Shown piece after piece: positions 41,037-49,819 of a DNA stretch of 64,000 bases (within the stretch, counting starts at the first letter, position 1; every line of letters begins with the position of its first letter). Source of the DNA: CAISIP01 sp031396205 (GTDB lineage: Bacteria; Pseudomonadota; Gammaproteobacteria; Burkholderiales; Burkholderiaceae_C); contig JANNKH010000089.1 in assembly GCA_031396205.1 (NCBI GenBank), forward strand, positions 6,312 to 70,311, in the 5' to 3' direction. Position numbers and translations under genes: made by a program. The notes beneath the pieces are model-generated. The model was not told the origin of the DNA and searched no databases. It saw only the letters and a list, made by a program, of their open reading frames with translations.

Positions 41037-41447
41037 TCAGGGCTTGCTGGCAGTCGGAAACGGCCAGGCCGCTTGCGGGTTCAGCGTCGTTTGAGCAGCT
41101 GCGGCAGGGGCAGCGGGCGCCTTCGCGGCTTTCTTGGCGGCCGGCTTCTTGGCTGCTTTCTTGGCGGCTGGCTTCTTGGCAGCAGGCTTCTTGGCCGCAG
41201 CTTTCTTCGCTGGGGCTTTTTTCGCCGGAGCCTTTTTGGCCGGAGCCTTTTTCGCAGCGGCTTTCTTCGCCGGAGCCTTCTTCGCCGGAGCCTTTTTCGC
41301 AGCGGCCTTCTTCGCCGGAGCCTTCTTCGCTACGACTTTCTTGGCCGGTGCTTTCTTCGCAGCAGCTTTCTTAGCCGGTGCCTTCTTGGCCGCGGCCTTC
41401 TTCACGGGAGCGGCTTTTTTTGCCGCGGGTTTTTTTGCAGTTGCCAT
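41037..41447 (-). CDS. Histone H1-like (HC2-type) DNA-binding protein
   Basis: A 136-residue, extremely basic protein made almost entirely of lysine, alanine and proline, with many copies of KKAPAKK and KKAAAKK between residues 3 and about 110, then an Ala-rich stretch and the end TLNPQAAWPFPTASKP. Such proteins bind DNA without sequence preference and help condense the nucleoid; they are frequent and variable in length in betaproteobacteria. I start at the ATG at 41447, seven bases after AAGGAG; an adjacent ATG at 41450 is equally possible in frame. The repeated DNA makes the gene prone to in-frame length change. Confidence 0.9.
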   Translation of the reverse strand: MATAKKPAAKKAAPVKKAAAKKAPAKKAAAKKAPAKKVVAKKAPAKKAAAKKAPAKKAPAKKAAAKKAPAKKAPAKKAPAKKAAAKKPAAKKPAAKKAAKKPAAKKAAKAPAAPAAAAQTTLNPQAAWPFPTASKP

Positions 41448-41478
41448 CATTTTCTCCTTGATCAAGTAACAAAGAGCA

Positions 41479-41504
41479 CTTCATGCCTGTTGGAGCACAT
41501 GAAG
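41479..41504. repeat. Inverted repeat upstream of the histone H1-like gene
   Basis: CTTCATG (41479-41485) and CATGAAG (41498-41504) form a perfect 7-bp inverted repeat with a 12-base spacer, 32-57 bases upstream of the histone H1-like start. It could be an operator or a hairpin in the 5' untranslated region. There is no further evidence. Confidence 0.45.
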
Positions 41505-41626
41505 CGATTCAGGGGGTTGGGCTTTATCCCAGCGCCTTGAACGGGGTAGCACACTCCGACCCGGCACTCTTTGGTGCCTGCGTCGATGTGTGGATTCGGG
41601 GTTGCCATGGTCATGCGTTCGGACCG

Positions 41627-42820
41627 TCAGTCCCAGGACAATGCGCCGCCGGATTGGTACTCGATGACGCGGGTTTCAAAAAAGTTGCGTTCCTTTTTCA
41701 GATCGATCATCTCGCTCATCCACGGGAACGGATTTTCTTCGTTCGGATACAGGGCCTCCAGACCGATCTGGGTCGCACGGCGATTCGCAATGTAGCGCAG
41801 GTAGCCTTTGAACATGGACGCGTTCATCCCGAGCACACCGCGCGGCATGGTGTCTTCGGCGTATTGGTACTCGAGCGACACCGCCTGCTCGAACAGCGCA
41901 CGTATCTCGGTCTTGAAAGCAGCCGTCCACAACATCGGGTTCTCGAGCTTGATCTGATTGATCAGGTCGATACCAAAGTTGCAGTGCATCGACTCGTCAC
42001 GCAATATGTACTGGTACTGCTCGGCCGCACCGGTCATTTTGTTCTGACGCCCCAGGGCCAGGATCTGTGTGAACCCGACATAGAAGAACAGGCCTTCCAT
42101 CAGGCAGGCGAACACGATCAGGGACTTGAGCAGCTTCTGGTCGTTTTCCAGCGTGCCGGTCGTGAAGTGCGGGTCGGTCAGCGTCTCGATGAACGGGATC
42201 AGGAACTGGTCCTTGTTGCGGATCGAGTCGACCTCGTTGCAGGCATTGAAGATCTCGCTTTCGTCCAGCCCCAGTGATTCAACGATGTACTGATAGGCGT
42301 GGGTGTGGATCGCTTCTTCAAACGCCTGGCGCAACAGGAACTGCCGGCATTCGGGTGCCGTTATGTGGCGGTAACTGCCCAGCACGATATTGTTCGCGGC
42401 CAGAGAATCGGCGGTGACAAAAAATCCGAGATTGCGTTTGACGATGCGCCGCTCGTCGTCTGTAAGGCCGTTTGGATCCTTCCACAACGCGATGTCGCGC
42501 GTCATGTTGACTTCCTGCGGCATCCAGTGATTGGCGCAACTGGCGAGGTATTTTTCCCAGGCCCACTTGTATTTGAACGGCACCAGTTGGTTGACGTCGG
42601 TCTGCCCATTGATGATGCGCTTGTCGGCTGCATTGACCCGGCGCGGCGCGGTGGACTGCTTGGGGGATGTTGACTTCGCCGCCGTCGGAGCGGGTGCGCC
42701 GTCATCGAGAATGCGCACCTGAGCAGAATGCAAAGGAGACTCTACCGAGCGACCCTGGTGCGGGTCACGAGCAAGAAAAGTTGGCGGTGTGGGCTTGACT
42801 TCTTCGTCCCAGGTCAACAT
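41627..42820 (-). CDS. nrdB: Class Ia ribonucleotide reductase beta subunit NrdB
   Basis: NrdB holds the di-iron centre and tyrosyl radical that drive reduction of ribonucleotides by NrdA. The 397-residue protein has iron-ligand regions RQAFEEAIHTHAYQY and QYILRDESMHCNFGID, VTADSLAANNI and the C-terminal segment with FFETRVIEYQSGGALSW that docks into NrdA. The N-terminal 60 residues form a polar extension seen in betaproteobacterial NrdB. I start at ATG 42820 (MLTWDEEV); a TTG at 42832 is possible. It lies 129 bases downstream of nrdA and is presumably in the same transcript. Confidence 0.96.
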   Translation of the reverse strand: MLTWDEEVKPTPPTFLARDPHQGRSVESPLHSAQVRILDDGAPAPTAAKSTSPKQSTAPRRVNAADKRIINGQTDVNQLVPFKYKWAWEKYLASCANHWMPQEVNMTRDIALWKDPNGLTDDERRIVKRNLGFFVTADSLAANNIVLGSYRHITAPECRQFLLRQAFEEAIHTHAYQYIVESLGLDESEIFNACNEVDSIRNKDQFLIPFIETLTDPHFTTGTLENDQKLLKSLIVFACLMEGLFFYVGFTQILALGRQNKMTGAAEQYQYILRDESMHCNFGIDLINQIKLENPMLWTAAFKTEIRALFEQAVSLEYQYAEDTMPRGVLGMNASMFKGYLRYIANRRATQIGLEALYPNEENPFPWMSEMIDLKKERNFFETRVIEYQSGGALSWD

Positions 42821-42949
42821 AGAGGTTTCCAATCTGCGAATTATGAGAGCAGCGCCATCAAATGAAAAGCATTCATGCGCGTCGCTGCAGTGATGTGTTG
42901 TTCAATTGCATCGTTGCGCGCAGCACGCGCGCGACGATGCGCGATCGGA

Positions 42950-45856
42950 TTACTGGCAAGCCTCGCATGTCGGATCGTCGACGCCGCAGAACTTCACGTC
43001 GGTCGCAGGACTCGCAGCCAATTGCGCGCGCGCATCGGCAGCCGCTTTGTCGATGGCGCTCATGGACGGCGCATCGCCCCCGGAGGACACCGCGTTCATA
43101 CGGCCGGCGGCCACCGTGGATTTTTCGGCGTGGGTCGCCGATTGCGTGCGCAGGTAGTAGGTGGTCTTGAGACCGCGCACCCACGCAAGCTTGTAGGTGT
43201 CATCGAGTTTCTTGCCCGAGGCGCCCGCCATGTAGATGTTCAGCGACTGCGCCTGGTCGATCCACTTCTGGCGCCGCGCCGCGGCCTCGACCAGCCATTG
43301 GGTTTCGACCTCGAATGCTGTGGCGTAGAGTGACTTGATCTCCTGCGGTACGCGGTCGATCGGCTGCAACGATCCGTCAAAATGCTTCAGGTCCATGACC
43401 ATCACGTCGTCCCACAGGCCCAGTCGCTTGAGGTCATGCACCAGGCTGCCGTTGATCACGGTGAACTCGCCCGACAGGTTGGACTTGACTGACAAGTTGC
43501 CAAAGCACGGTTCGATCGATGCATCCACACCGATGATGTTGGAGATCGTTGCGGTAGGCGCTATCGCCACGCAATTGGAATTGCGCATGCCGTCGGCGGC
43601 GATCTTGCGGCGCAGCGCGTCCCAGTCCATCGTCGACGACCGGTTGACCTCGACATAGCCGCCGCGCTCGGTGGCCAGCATGTCCAGCGTATCGATCGGC
43701 AAGATGCCGCGATCCCACAATGAGCCCTTGAAGCTGGAATAGCGGCCGCGCTCACGCGCCAGTTCGGTTGAGGCCCAGTAGGCGTAGTAACAGACCGCCT
43801 CCATCGACTGGTCGGCAAACTCGAGCGCCGCCTCGCTGGCATACGGGATGCGCAACTTGTACAGACTATCCTGGAATCCCATCACGCCCAGGCCGACCGG
43901 CCGATGCCGCATGTTGGAGTCGCGCGCCTTCTTGACAGCGTAGTAGTTGATGTCGATCACGTTGTCGAGCATGCGCATCGCGATGCCGACGGTGCGGCGC
44001 AGCTTGTCGTGGTCGATCGCGCCGTCCTTGAGGTGCTGCAGCAGATTGACCGAACCCAGGTTGCAGACTGCGGTCTCGGTATCGCTGGTATTGAGTGTGA
44101 TCTCGGTGCACAGATTGGACGAATGCACGACGCCCACATGCTGTTGGGGCGAGCGCACGTTGCAGGCATCCTTGAACGTGATCCAGGGGTGGCCGGTCTC
44201 GAACAGCATGGTCAGCATCTTGCGCCACAGGTCGGCCGCTGGCACGGTGCGGCTCGGCTTGATTTCGCCGCGCGCGGCCCGTTCCTCGTAGACAACGTAG
44301 GCGCGCTCGAAGGCGGCGCCAAACAGATCATGCAGGTCCGGCACATTGGATGGCGAGAACAGGGTCCAGCTGCCTTTTTCCATCACCCGGCGCATGAACA
44401 GATCCGGAATCCAGTTGGCTGTGTTCATGTCGTGGGTACGCCGGCGGTCATCGCCGGTGTTCTTGCGCAAGTCCAGGAACTCCTCGATATCCAGGTGCCA
44501 GGCTTCCAGGTAGGTACATACCGCGCCCTTGCGCTTGCCACCCTGGTTCACTGCAACCGCCGTGTCATTGACGACCTTGAGAAACGGCACAACGCCCTGC
44601 GATTCGCCGTTGGTGCCCTTGATCCGGGAGCCCAGCGCGCGCACCCGCGTCCAGTCGTTGCCCAGGCCACCGGCAAACTTGGACAACAGCGCGTTTTCCT
44701 TGATCGACTCGTAGATGCCATCAAGGTCATCCGGCACGGTCGTCAGGTAACAGGACGACAACTGTGAGCGCAAGGTCCCACTGTTGAAAAGGGTGGGCGT
44801 GCTCGACATGAAGTCGAACGAAGACAGCACTTCGTAGAACTCGATTGCACGCGACTCGCGGTCGATCTCGCCCAGCGACAAGCCCATGGCCACGCGCATG
44901 AAGAAAGCCTGCGGCATCTCGATACGGGTCTTGCTGATGTGCAGGAAATAGCGGACATACAGGGTCTGCAGCCCCAGGTAGTCGAACTGCAGGTCGCGCT
45001 CGGGTTTGAGCGCGGCGCCCAGGCGCTGCAGGTCGAACTGCAGCAGGCGCTCGTCGAGCAGTTCGGCGTCTACGCCCTTGCGAACGAACTGCGGAAAATA
45101 GTCGATGTAGGCCTGCCCCATCCCGGACTGCGGCACGTCATGGCCGAGCACTTCCTTGGCGATCGTATGGAACAACAGCCGGGCGGTCGCGTAGGTATAG
45201 TCCGGATCCTTTTCGATCAGCGTACGGGCGGCCAGCACGGATGCCTTGTAGACCTCATCCATCGGAACACCGTCATACAGGTTACGCAGCGTCTCGGCCA
45301 TGATCGGCTCGAAACGGATATCGGGACCGAGGCCATCACATGCGGTTCGGATAAGGTCCTGCAGCCGCTCGAGGTCCAGCGGCACCCGTTGACCATTGTC
45401 GACGGCGTGCAGTTGCACAACCTCGGGCGCCTCCTGCTCCTTGGCGCGCGCACGCTCCTGCGAGCGCTTCTCGCGGTACAGCACGTAGGCGCGCGCGATC
45501 TCGTGGTGGCCGCCGCGCATCAGGCCCAGTTCGACATGGTCCTGCACGTCCTCGATATGGAAGGTTCCGCCACCCGGACGTGAGCGCATCAAAGCACGCA
45601 CCACGATCTGGGTCAGGCTGTCGACCACTTCGCGCACACTGGCCGAAGCGGCGCCCTGGGTGCCATGCACCGCCAGGAAAGCCTTCATCATCGCGACCGC
45701 GATCTTGCCCGGCTCGAACGGCACTACGGCGCCGTTGCGGCGGATGATCTGGAACTGATTCAGTTCTGCTGCGCTATGCGCATGGCTTGTCTCGGCTCTG
45801 GGTGTGGCGGGCTTGCGTGATGGTTGTTGGATGGGCGTATTCAAGGCTGTCTGCAT
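42950..45856 (-). CDS. nrdA: Class Ia ribonucleotide reductase alpha subunit NrdA
   Basis: NrdA reduces ribonucleoside diphosphates to deoxyribonucleotides. The 968-residue protein starts with a polar tail, then an ATP-cone domain (IIRRNGAVVPFEPGKIAVAM) and possibly a second one (about residues 145-235). The catalytic core has LSSCYLTTVPDDLDGIY, NLCTEITLNTSDTETAVCNLG, SNCVAIAPTATISNIIGVDA and the radical-transfer pair in TTYYLRTQSA; the C-terminal cysteines CGVDDPTCEACQ shuttle reducing power. The length matches Burkholderiales NrdA. Two NrdR-like boxes lie about 100-150 bases upstream. Confidence 0.96.
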   Translation of the reverse strand: MQTALNTPIQQPSRKPATPRAETSHAHSAAELNQFQIIRRNGAVVPFEPGKIAVAMMKAFLAVHGTQGAASASVREVVDSLTQIVVRALMRSRPGGGTFHIEDVQDHVELGLMRGGHHEIARAYVLYREKRSQERARAKEQEAPEVVQLHAVDNGQRVPLDLERLQDLIRTACDGLGPDIRFEPIMAETLRNLYDGVPMDEVYKASVLAARTLIEKDPDYTYATARLLFHTIAKEVLGHDVPQSGMGQAYIDYFPQFVRKGVDAELLDERLLQFDLQRLGAALKPERDLQFDYLGLQTLYVRYFLHISKTRIEMPQAFFMRVAMGLSLGEIDRESRAIEFYEVLSSFDFMSSTPTLFNSGTLRSQLSSCYLTTVPDDLDGIYESIKENALLSKFAGGLGNDWTRVRALGSRIKGTNGESQGVVPFLKVVNDTAVAVNQGGKRKGAVCTYLEAWHLDIEEFLDLRKNTGDDRRRTHDMNTANWIPDLFMRRVMEKGSWTLFSPSNVPDLHDLFGAAFERAYVVYEERAARGEIKPSRTVPAADLWRKMLTMLFETGHPWITFKDACNVRSPQQHVGVVHSSNLCTEITLNTSDTETAVCNLGSVNLLQHLKDGAIDHDKLRRTVGIAMRMLDNVIDINYYAVKKARDSNMRHRPVGLGVMGFQDSLYKLRIPYASEAALEFADQSMEAVCYYAYWASTELARERGRYSSFKGSLWDRGILPIDTLDMLATERGGYVEVNRSSTMDWDALRRKIAADGMRNSNCVAIAPTATISNIIGVDASIEPCFGNLSVKSNLSGEFTVINGSLVHDLKRLGLWDDVMVMDLKHFDGSLQPIDRVPQEIKSLYATAFEVETQWLVEAAARRQKWIDQAQSLNIYMAGASGKKLDDTYKLAWVRGLKTTYYLRTQSATHAEKSTVAAGRMNAVSSGGDAPSMSAIDKAAADARAQLAASPATDVKFCGVDDPTCEACQ

Positions 45857-45955
45857 TATTTTCCTCGTCTCTGCGAACGTCTTTTATGGGAGGATTCCGG
45901 TCTGGTGGCGGCCTGCCCGCGCCTTTGGGCAGCAAGTGCATCGCACGACCAGCAG

Positions 45956-46003
45956 ACACTATATATGGGGCCTGGGCTTATGACAAGCCACTACCGGTAG
46001 TGT
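45956..46003. promoter_or_regulatory. Candidate NrdR box pair upstream of nrdA
   Basis: ACACTATATATGGGGC (45956-45971) and CCACTACCGGTAGTGT (45988-46003) each match a NrdR-box consensus (of the type ACACTATATATAGTGT) at about 11-12 of 16 positions. Their starts are 32 bp apart, three helical turns, the spacing seen in known NrdR-controlled operons. They lie 100-147 bases before the nrdA start codon. The NrdR repressor gene is not in the window. Confidence 0.6.
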
Positions 46004-46349
46004 ATCGCGCAAGCCACGGCGACAAACCCTTCGCGCCGGATCGGCCCCTTGCGAACGCCTTGCGGATCAGAGTGCGACCTCCGTGCGACGTGCATGCCCA
46101 GAGGCCTTGCAACAAGCGCACCTGCGTGTGGAAACGCGGATGCATGCGACCGCCAAACGCTTTCTCCCTTGCCGCCCGCATCAAGCCTGGCGTCAAGGTG
46201 TGCAGCCGCCTACGAAGCGGCGCTGACAACTCCGTGCGCCGGCCGACGGGCCGGGGTCAAACTTTTACATTTGCCCGCGGCAAGAATGGTGCGGGCCAGC
46301 CGAGTGCGCCTTGCAACTGCAACCGGTCGGCGCCGTTACCGGGGTCGGA
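46004..46349. other. Intergenic region between nrdA and pilR without a credible gene
   Basis: This 346-base stretch separates two minus-strand genes. I see no protein that matches a family and no RNA gene. It has a GC-rich hairpin near 46240-46256 (CCGGCC/GGGCCGG) followed on the plus side by TCAAACTTTT, not convincing as a terminator. In related genomes I recall ampD at this place next to pilR; it is not present here. Confidence 0.5.
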
Positions 46350-47867
46350 TCAGCGGCCTTCATCGGGAACGCCAGGGTCGGAGGGTACATCGATCTGCAG
46401 CCGCGCAATCCGGTAACGGATCTGGCGCAGGCTCAGGCCAAGTCGGACCGCGGCAGCCGTCCGGTTGAATCCGGTTTCGCGCAGCGTCTGCACCAGAATC
46501 TCGCGCTCCTGGCGCTCTAGATGCTCCTGCAGGTTGGCCGGAATCGCCACGCTCTGCGGGGTGCCCGACGATGGCTCAGCCGCCGGGTCGGCGGTCGCCG
46601 GCATGGCGTTCGCGTACAACGGCGCCGGGATGGTTTGCTCGCCCATAATATCGATCTGCAGGCCGTCGCCTTCGCTCAGGGCAATGGCACGGTGCAACAA
46701 GTTTTCCAGTTCCCGCACATTGCCCTTGAGCGGCGCCAGGCAGATCTGCTCCAGCATGCTGGGCGAAATTGTCGGTACCGGCATGCCCGATTCAGCGGCA
46801 ATGCGCGCCAGCAGGCTGGCGCACAGGGCCGGCAGGTCGTCGAGCCGTTCACGCAGCGGCGGAAGCATGATGTCGATGACATTGAGTCGGTAGTACAGAT
46901 CCTGGCGAAACTGACCACTCTGCACCTCGGCGACCAGGTCGCGGTGGGTCGCGCTGATAATGCGCACATCCACCGGTTCCTCCTGCGTGGCTCCGACGCT
47001 GCGCACGCTGCGTTCCTGAATGGCCCGCAGCAGCTTGGACTGCATGGCCAGCGGCAGGTCACCAATCTCGTCCAGAAAAAGGCTGCCGCCGCGGGCGGCC
47101 TGGAAAAAACCGTCGCGGTCCTGGTTTGCGCCGGTAAACGCCCCCTTGCGCGAGCCGAAAAACTCGGCCTCCAGCAATTGCTCCGGAATCGCACTGCAGT
47201 TGACGGCGATCAGCGGACCGCTGGCACGGTGGCTGTTGGCATGCAATGCGCGCGCAACCAGTTCTTTTCCCGTGCCCGATTCGCCACTGATCAAGACCGG
47301 GGCCATCGAGCGCGCTACCTTGGCCACCCTATCCTTGACCTGGCGCATCACCGCGGACTCACCGACCAGCCGTTGCAATGCCGTCTCGCCAACGCCGGGT
47401 ACGGTATCGGTCCTGCGCCGGTTCTGGCCCGGATGCGGCACGGTACCCGCGTTATGCCGCCGCCCGGCCACCGCCTCATTGCGAGCCCCCGCAACCGCCG
47501 ACGCAATGACCGATCGAAATTGCTGGATATCGACTGGCTTGGTCAGGTAATCGAAAGCGCCGGCCTTCAGCGATTCGACCGCGTTGTCGGCCGAACCATA
47601 CGCGGTAATGACCACACAGCGTTCGCTGCGATGCTGCTCGCGCAAGCGGTGCAGCAGGTCGATACCCAGCCCGTCGGGCAGGCGCATGTCGGTGATGACG
47701 ACGTCGAACCGTTGTGCTGCCAGCATCTCGCGCGCCTGTGCCAGATCGCCCACGCCCTTGACCTCGTAACCCTCGCGCAGCAATGCCAGTTCGTACAGCG
47801 TGCGTAGATCCGGCTCGTCGTCCACGACGAGGATATGGACATTGTTCAAGGATGATGGTGCTGCCAT
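46350..47867 (-). CDS. pilR: Sigma-54-dependent response regulator PilR-like
   Basis: A 505-residue NtrC-type activator: receiver domain with phosphoacceptor D60 in VVITDMRLPDG, a sigma-54 AAA+ domain with Walker A GESGTGKE, the GAFTGA loop that contacts sigma-54, LFLDEIGDLPLAMQSKLLRA (Walker B) and the arginine finger region, and a C-terminal Fis-type helix-turn-helix (FNRTAAAVRLGLSLRQIRYR). The GLSLRQIRYR end is typical of PilR, which activates type IV pilin genes. No pilin genes are in the window. The stop of pilS lies 2 bases upstream, so the pair is one operon. Confidence 0.9.
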   Translation of the reverse strand: MAAPSSLNNVHILVVDDEPDLRTLYELALLREGYEVKGVGDLAQAREMLAAQRFDVVITDMRLPDGLGIDLLHRLREQHRSERCVVITAYGSADNAVESLKAGAFDYLTKPVDIQQFRSVIASAVAGARNEAVAGRRHNAGTVPHPGQNRRRTDTVPGVGETALQRLVGESAVMRQVKDRVAKVARSMAPVLISGESGTGKELVARALHANSHRASGPLIAVNCSAIPEQLLEAEFFGSRKGAFTGANQDRDGFFQAARGGSLFLDEIGDLPLAMQSKLLRAIQERSVRSVGATQEEPVDVRIISATHRDLVAEVQSGQFRQDLYYRLNVIDIMLPPLRERLDDLPALCASLLARIAAESGMPVPTISPSMLEQICLAPLKGNVRELENLLHRAIALSEGDGLQIDIMGEQTIPAPLYANAMPATADPAAEPSSGTPQSVAIPANLQEHLERQEREILVQTLRETGFNRTAAAVRLGLSLRQIRYRIARLQIDVPSDPGVPDEGR

Positions 47868-47869
47868 GC

Positions 47870-49579
47870 TCAGGGGCGCATTTTGTCAGACGGCACCGAA
47901 GCAAAGCGGATACGGAACTCGTTGCCGTCGACCCGAGCCGCCCCGACAGGGCGCGGGGTGCGGGCAAAACCGATCGCCGCGCCGTGGCCATGGCACAACT
48001 CGCGACAGATGTACAGACCCAGGCCGGTAGAGCGGCTTTCCGAGGAGAAAAACGGCTCGAACAAGTGCCGCTCGACCGTTGGCTCCATCGGTCGCCCATC
48101 GCTCCAGACCGCCAGTGAGATTTGCGCCCCGGGCCCCAGACTGGTGGACACCTGTATCGACCCTGGCTCCCCGCCAGCAAAGCGCAGGGCATTGTCCAGC
48201 AGGTTGACCAGCACCCGTCGCAGGTGCTCCACATCAAAGGCCACGATGGACGTCCCGGCATGCAGTTCGGTCCTGACGCTGCCCGCGCGGCCGGAGTTTT
48301 GCGTCCAGTCCGTGCAGATCTGCGCCACCGCGTCGTCCAAGCGGACACGCGACGGTCCTTCTTCAACGCCAGGCCGGTCCAGCCGCGCAATATTGAGCAC
48401 CTCGTCAACAATACGCTCCAACCGGTTCGCATTCTGGTGCACCATGCGGATCAGCGACCTGAGCCGTGGATCCGCCACCTCCTCGCCGAGCAGCGCATTT
48501 GCCTGGACGATGGCCGCCAACGGATTGCGGATCTCATGGGCCACCGCGGCTGACATCCGGCCCATGCTGACGAGCTTTTCCGACCGCATGCGCGCCTCCA
48601 CCGCGCGCTGGTCCTGCATGAACATGACGCACAGGCGCTCGGGCGCCTCGTCGTCGGTCGCGGCTATGCGGGTGCGCACATGGGTGTACTGCGGGCCGAT
48701 TCCAGCCAGCGTCAGCGTAACGTTTGCGCTTTGGGTCTGGTTGCTGGCAAAGCTGCGCTGGTTGAGTTGGGTCAGTTCCTGCCATGCCGGCTCCTGCGCC
48801 AACGAGAACGGCGCGCTTGCAACTCCGTCTTCGCGCCCCAGCAAGGTGCAGGCGGTCGGGTTGGCGGCCAAAACCGCGTCTTGGGCATCCAGCACCAGGA
48901 TGCCGTCTGTCATCGACTCGATCACCAGCGCGTTGACCTGACTCTGTACCCGCGCCAGCATCTGGCTTTGTCGCGAACGCCGTTCTTCGCTGGCCAGACG
49001 GGCCGACATCTGGCTGGCCAGAAACGCAATGACGAAATATCCGGCTCCGGTCAAGGCCGATTGCGCCACCATCGACGTCGAGTCGACATCCGCCTGCAAG
49101 CCTGCCAGGCTGGCCTGCGCCAGCAACAGCAGCGTGGCGCCCGCCGCAGTGCCCAACGCCAGCGGCAGGGAACCGAGCACCGCGGCCAGCAGTACCGGCA
49201 ATGCCAGCAAGGGCGAATAGTTTATGCCCGAGCGACCCTGCACATACTGCAGCAACGCAAACGTGATCACGTCGACGCCGATCGTGGACAGCCAGCGCAG
49301 ACCCAAAGTCGCACCTAGCCGCCGCTCCTTGCCAAACACGCGCGTCACGACGGTCGCCAGCAAATAGGCGCCGCACACCAGGATCAACAACGGATCAGAC
49401 GCCTGCCCCAGGGCATAGAGGGCCGACTGCAGGGCCAGCAATACCAGCCCGAGCGTGACACGCGCCGTCATGAAACCGCGCCACAGACGCGTTAATTCGT
49501 CGGGACCGTTCTGGGCAGCAGCAGCCGCGTCGTCGCCCAGCCGAAGGTCGAGCCACGGTTGTTGTTGCGCTGTGGCCAT
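47870..49579 (-). CDS. pilS: Sensor histidine kinase PilS-like
   Basis: A 569-residue membrane sensor kinase: about six membrane segments between residues 38 and 190, a PAS domain around 210-325 (ESMTDGILVLDAQDAVLAAN), a HisKA domain with H348 in SAAVAHEIRNPLAAIVQANA and a HATPase domain with NLLDNALRFAGG and STGLGLYICRELCHGHG. This is the PilS layout, and its partner PilR is directly downstream. An in-frame start further upstream is unlikely since the next gene ends at 49589. Confidence 0.9.
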   Translation of the reverse strand: MATAQQQPWLDLRLGDDAAAAAQNGPDELTRLWRGFMTARVTLGLVLLALQSALYALGQASDPLLILVCGAYLLATVVTRVFGKERRLGATLGLRWLSTIGVDVITFALLQYVQGRSGINYSPLLALPVLLAAVLGSLPLALGTAAGATLLLLAQASLAGLQADVDSTSMVAQSALTGAGYFVIAFLASQMSARLASEERRSRQSQMLARVQSQVNALVIESMTDGILVLDAQDAVLAANPTACTLLGREDGVASAPFSLAQEPAWQELTQLNQRSFASNQTQSANVTLTLAGIGPQYTHVRTRIAATDDEAPERLCVMFMQDQRAVEARMRSEKLVSMGRMSAAVAHEIRNPLAAIVQANALLGEEVADPRLRSLIRMVHQNANRLERIVDEVLNIARLDRPGVEEGPSRVRLDDAVAQICTDWTQNSGRAGSVRTELHAGTSIVAFDVEHLRRVLVNLLDNALRFAGGEPGSIQVSTSLGPGAQISLAVWSDGRPMEPTVERHLFEPFFSSESRSTGLGLYICRELCHGHGAAIGFARTPRPVGAARVDGNEFRIRFASVPSDKMRP

Positions 49580-49588
49580 GGCGCGCGC

Positions 49589-49819
49589 TCAGGCCTCGGC
49601 CTGTTGCCGGTGCTGTGCGCAGCAATAGACGCCCTTGCCGCCGATGACAAGATCTTGCCTGGGGCAATGCAGGCCGCACAAGTCGCATTCGATCATGTCG
49701 ACGGCGCCATCGCTTGGTGGCTCAGCGCGCGGACGCGATGGCGGCTTTTCTGCCGCCCGGTTGGAGCGCCAGACCCAGACAGCGATCAGCACGACGATCA
49801 GCACCAGCAGATATTTCAT
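49589..49819 (-). CDS. PP0621-family small membrane protein
   Basis: A 76-residue protein with an N-terminal membrane segment (YLLVLIVVLIAVWVW) and a C-terminal zinc-binding-like part with four cysteines (ECDLCGLHCPR and YCCAQH). This layout matches the PP0621 family of unknown function that is commonly found between pilS and the CcsA-like gene. The start ATG lies within the 4-base overlap with the upstream gene (49816-49819), which supports translational coupling. Confidence 0.82.
   Translation of the reverse strand: MKYLLVLIVVLIAVWVWRSNRAAEKPPSRPRAEPPSDGAVDMIECDLCGLHCPRQDLVIGGKGVYCCAQHRQQAEA

Noticed and set aside
41100..41420. Possible CRISPR-like or satellite repeat array
   Set aside because: The periodicity comes from codons of the Lys/Ala/Pro-rich histone H1-like protein; there are no unique spacers.
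41483..42277. Plus-strand frame opposite nrdB
   Set aside because: Antisense shadow of the clearly identified nrdB gene.
45978..46229. 83-residue minus-strand frame upstream of nrdA
   Set aside because: No family match, arginine-rich shadow-like composition, and it covers the NrdR-like boxes.
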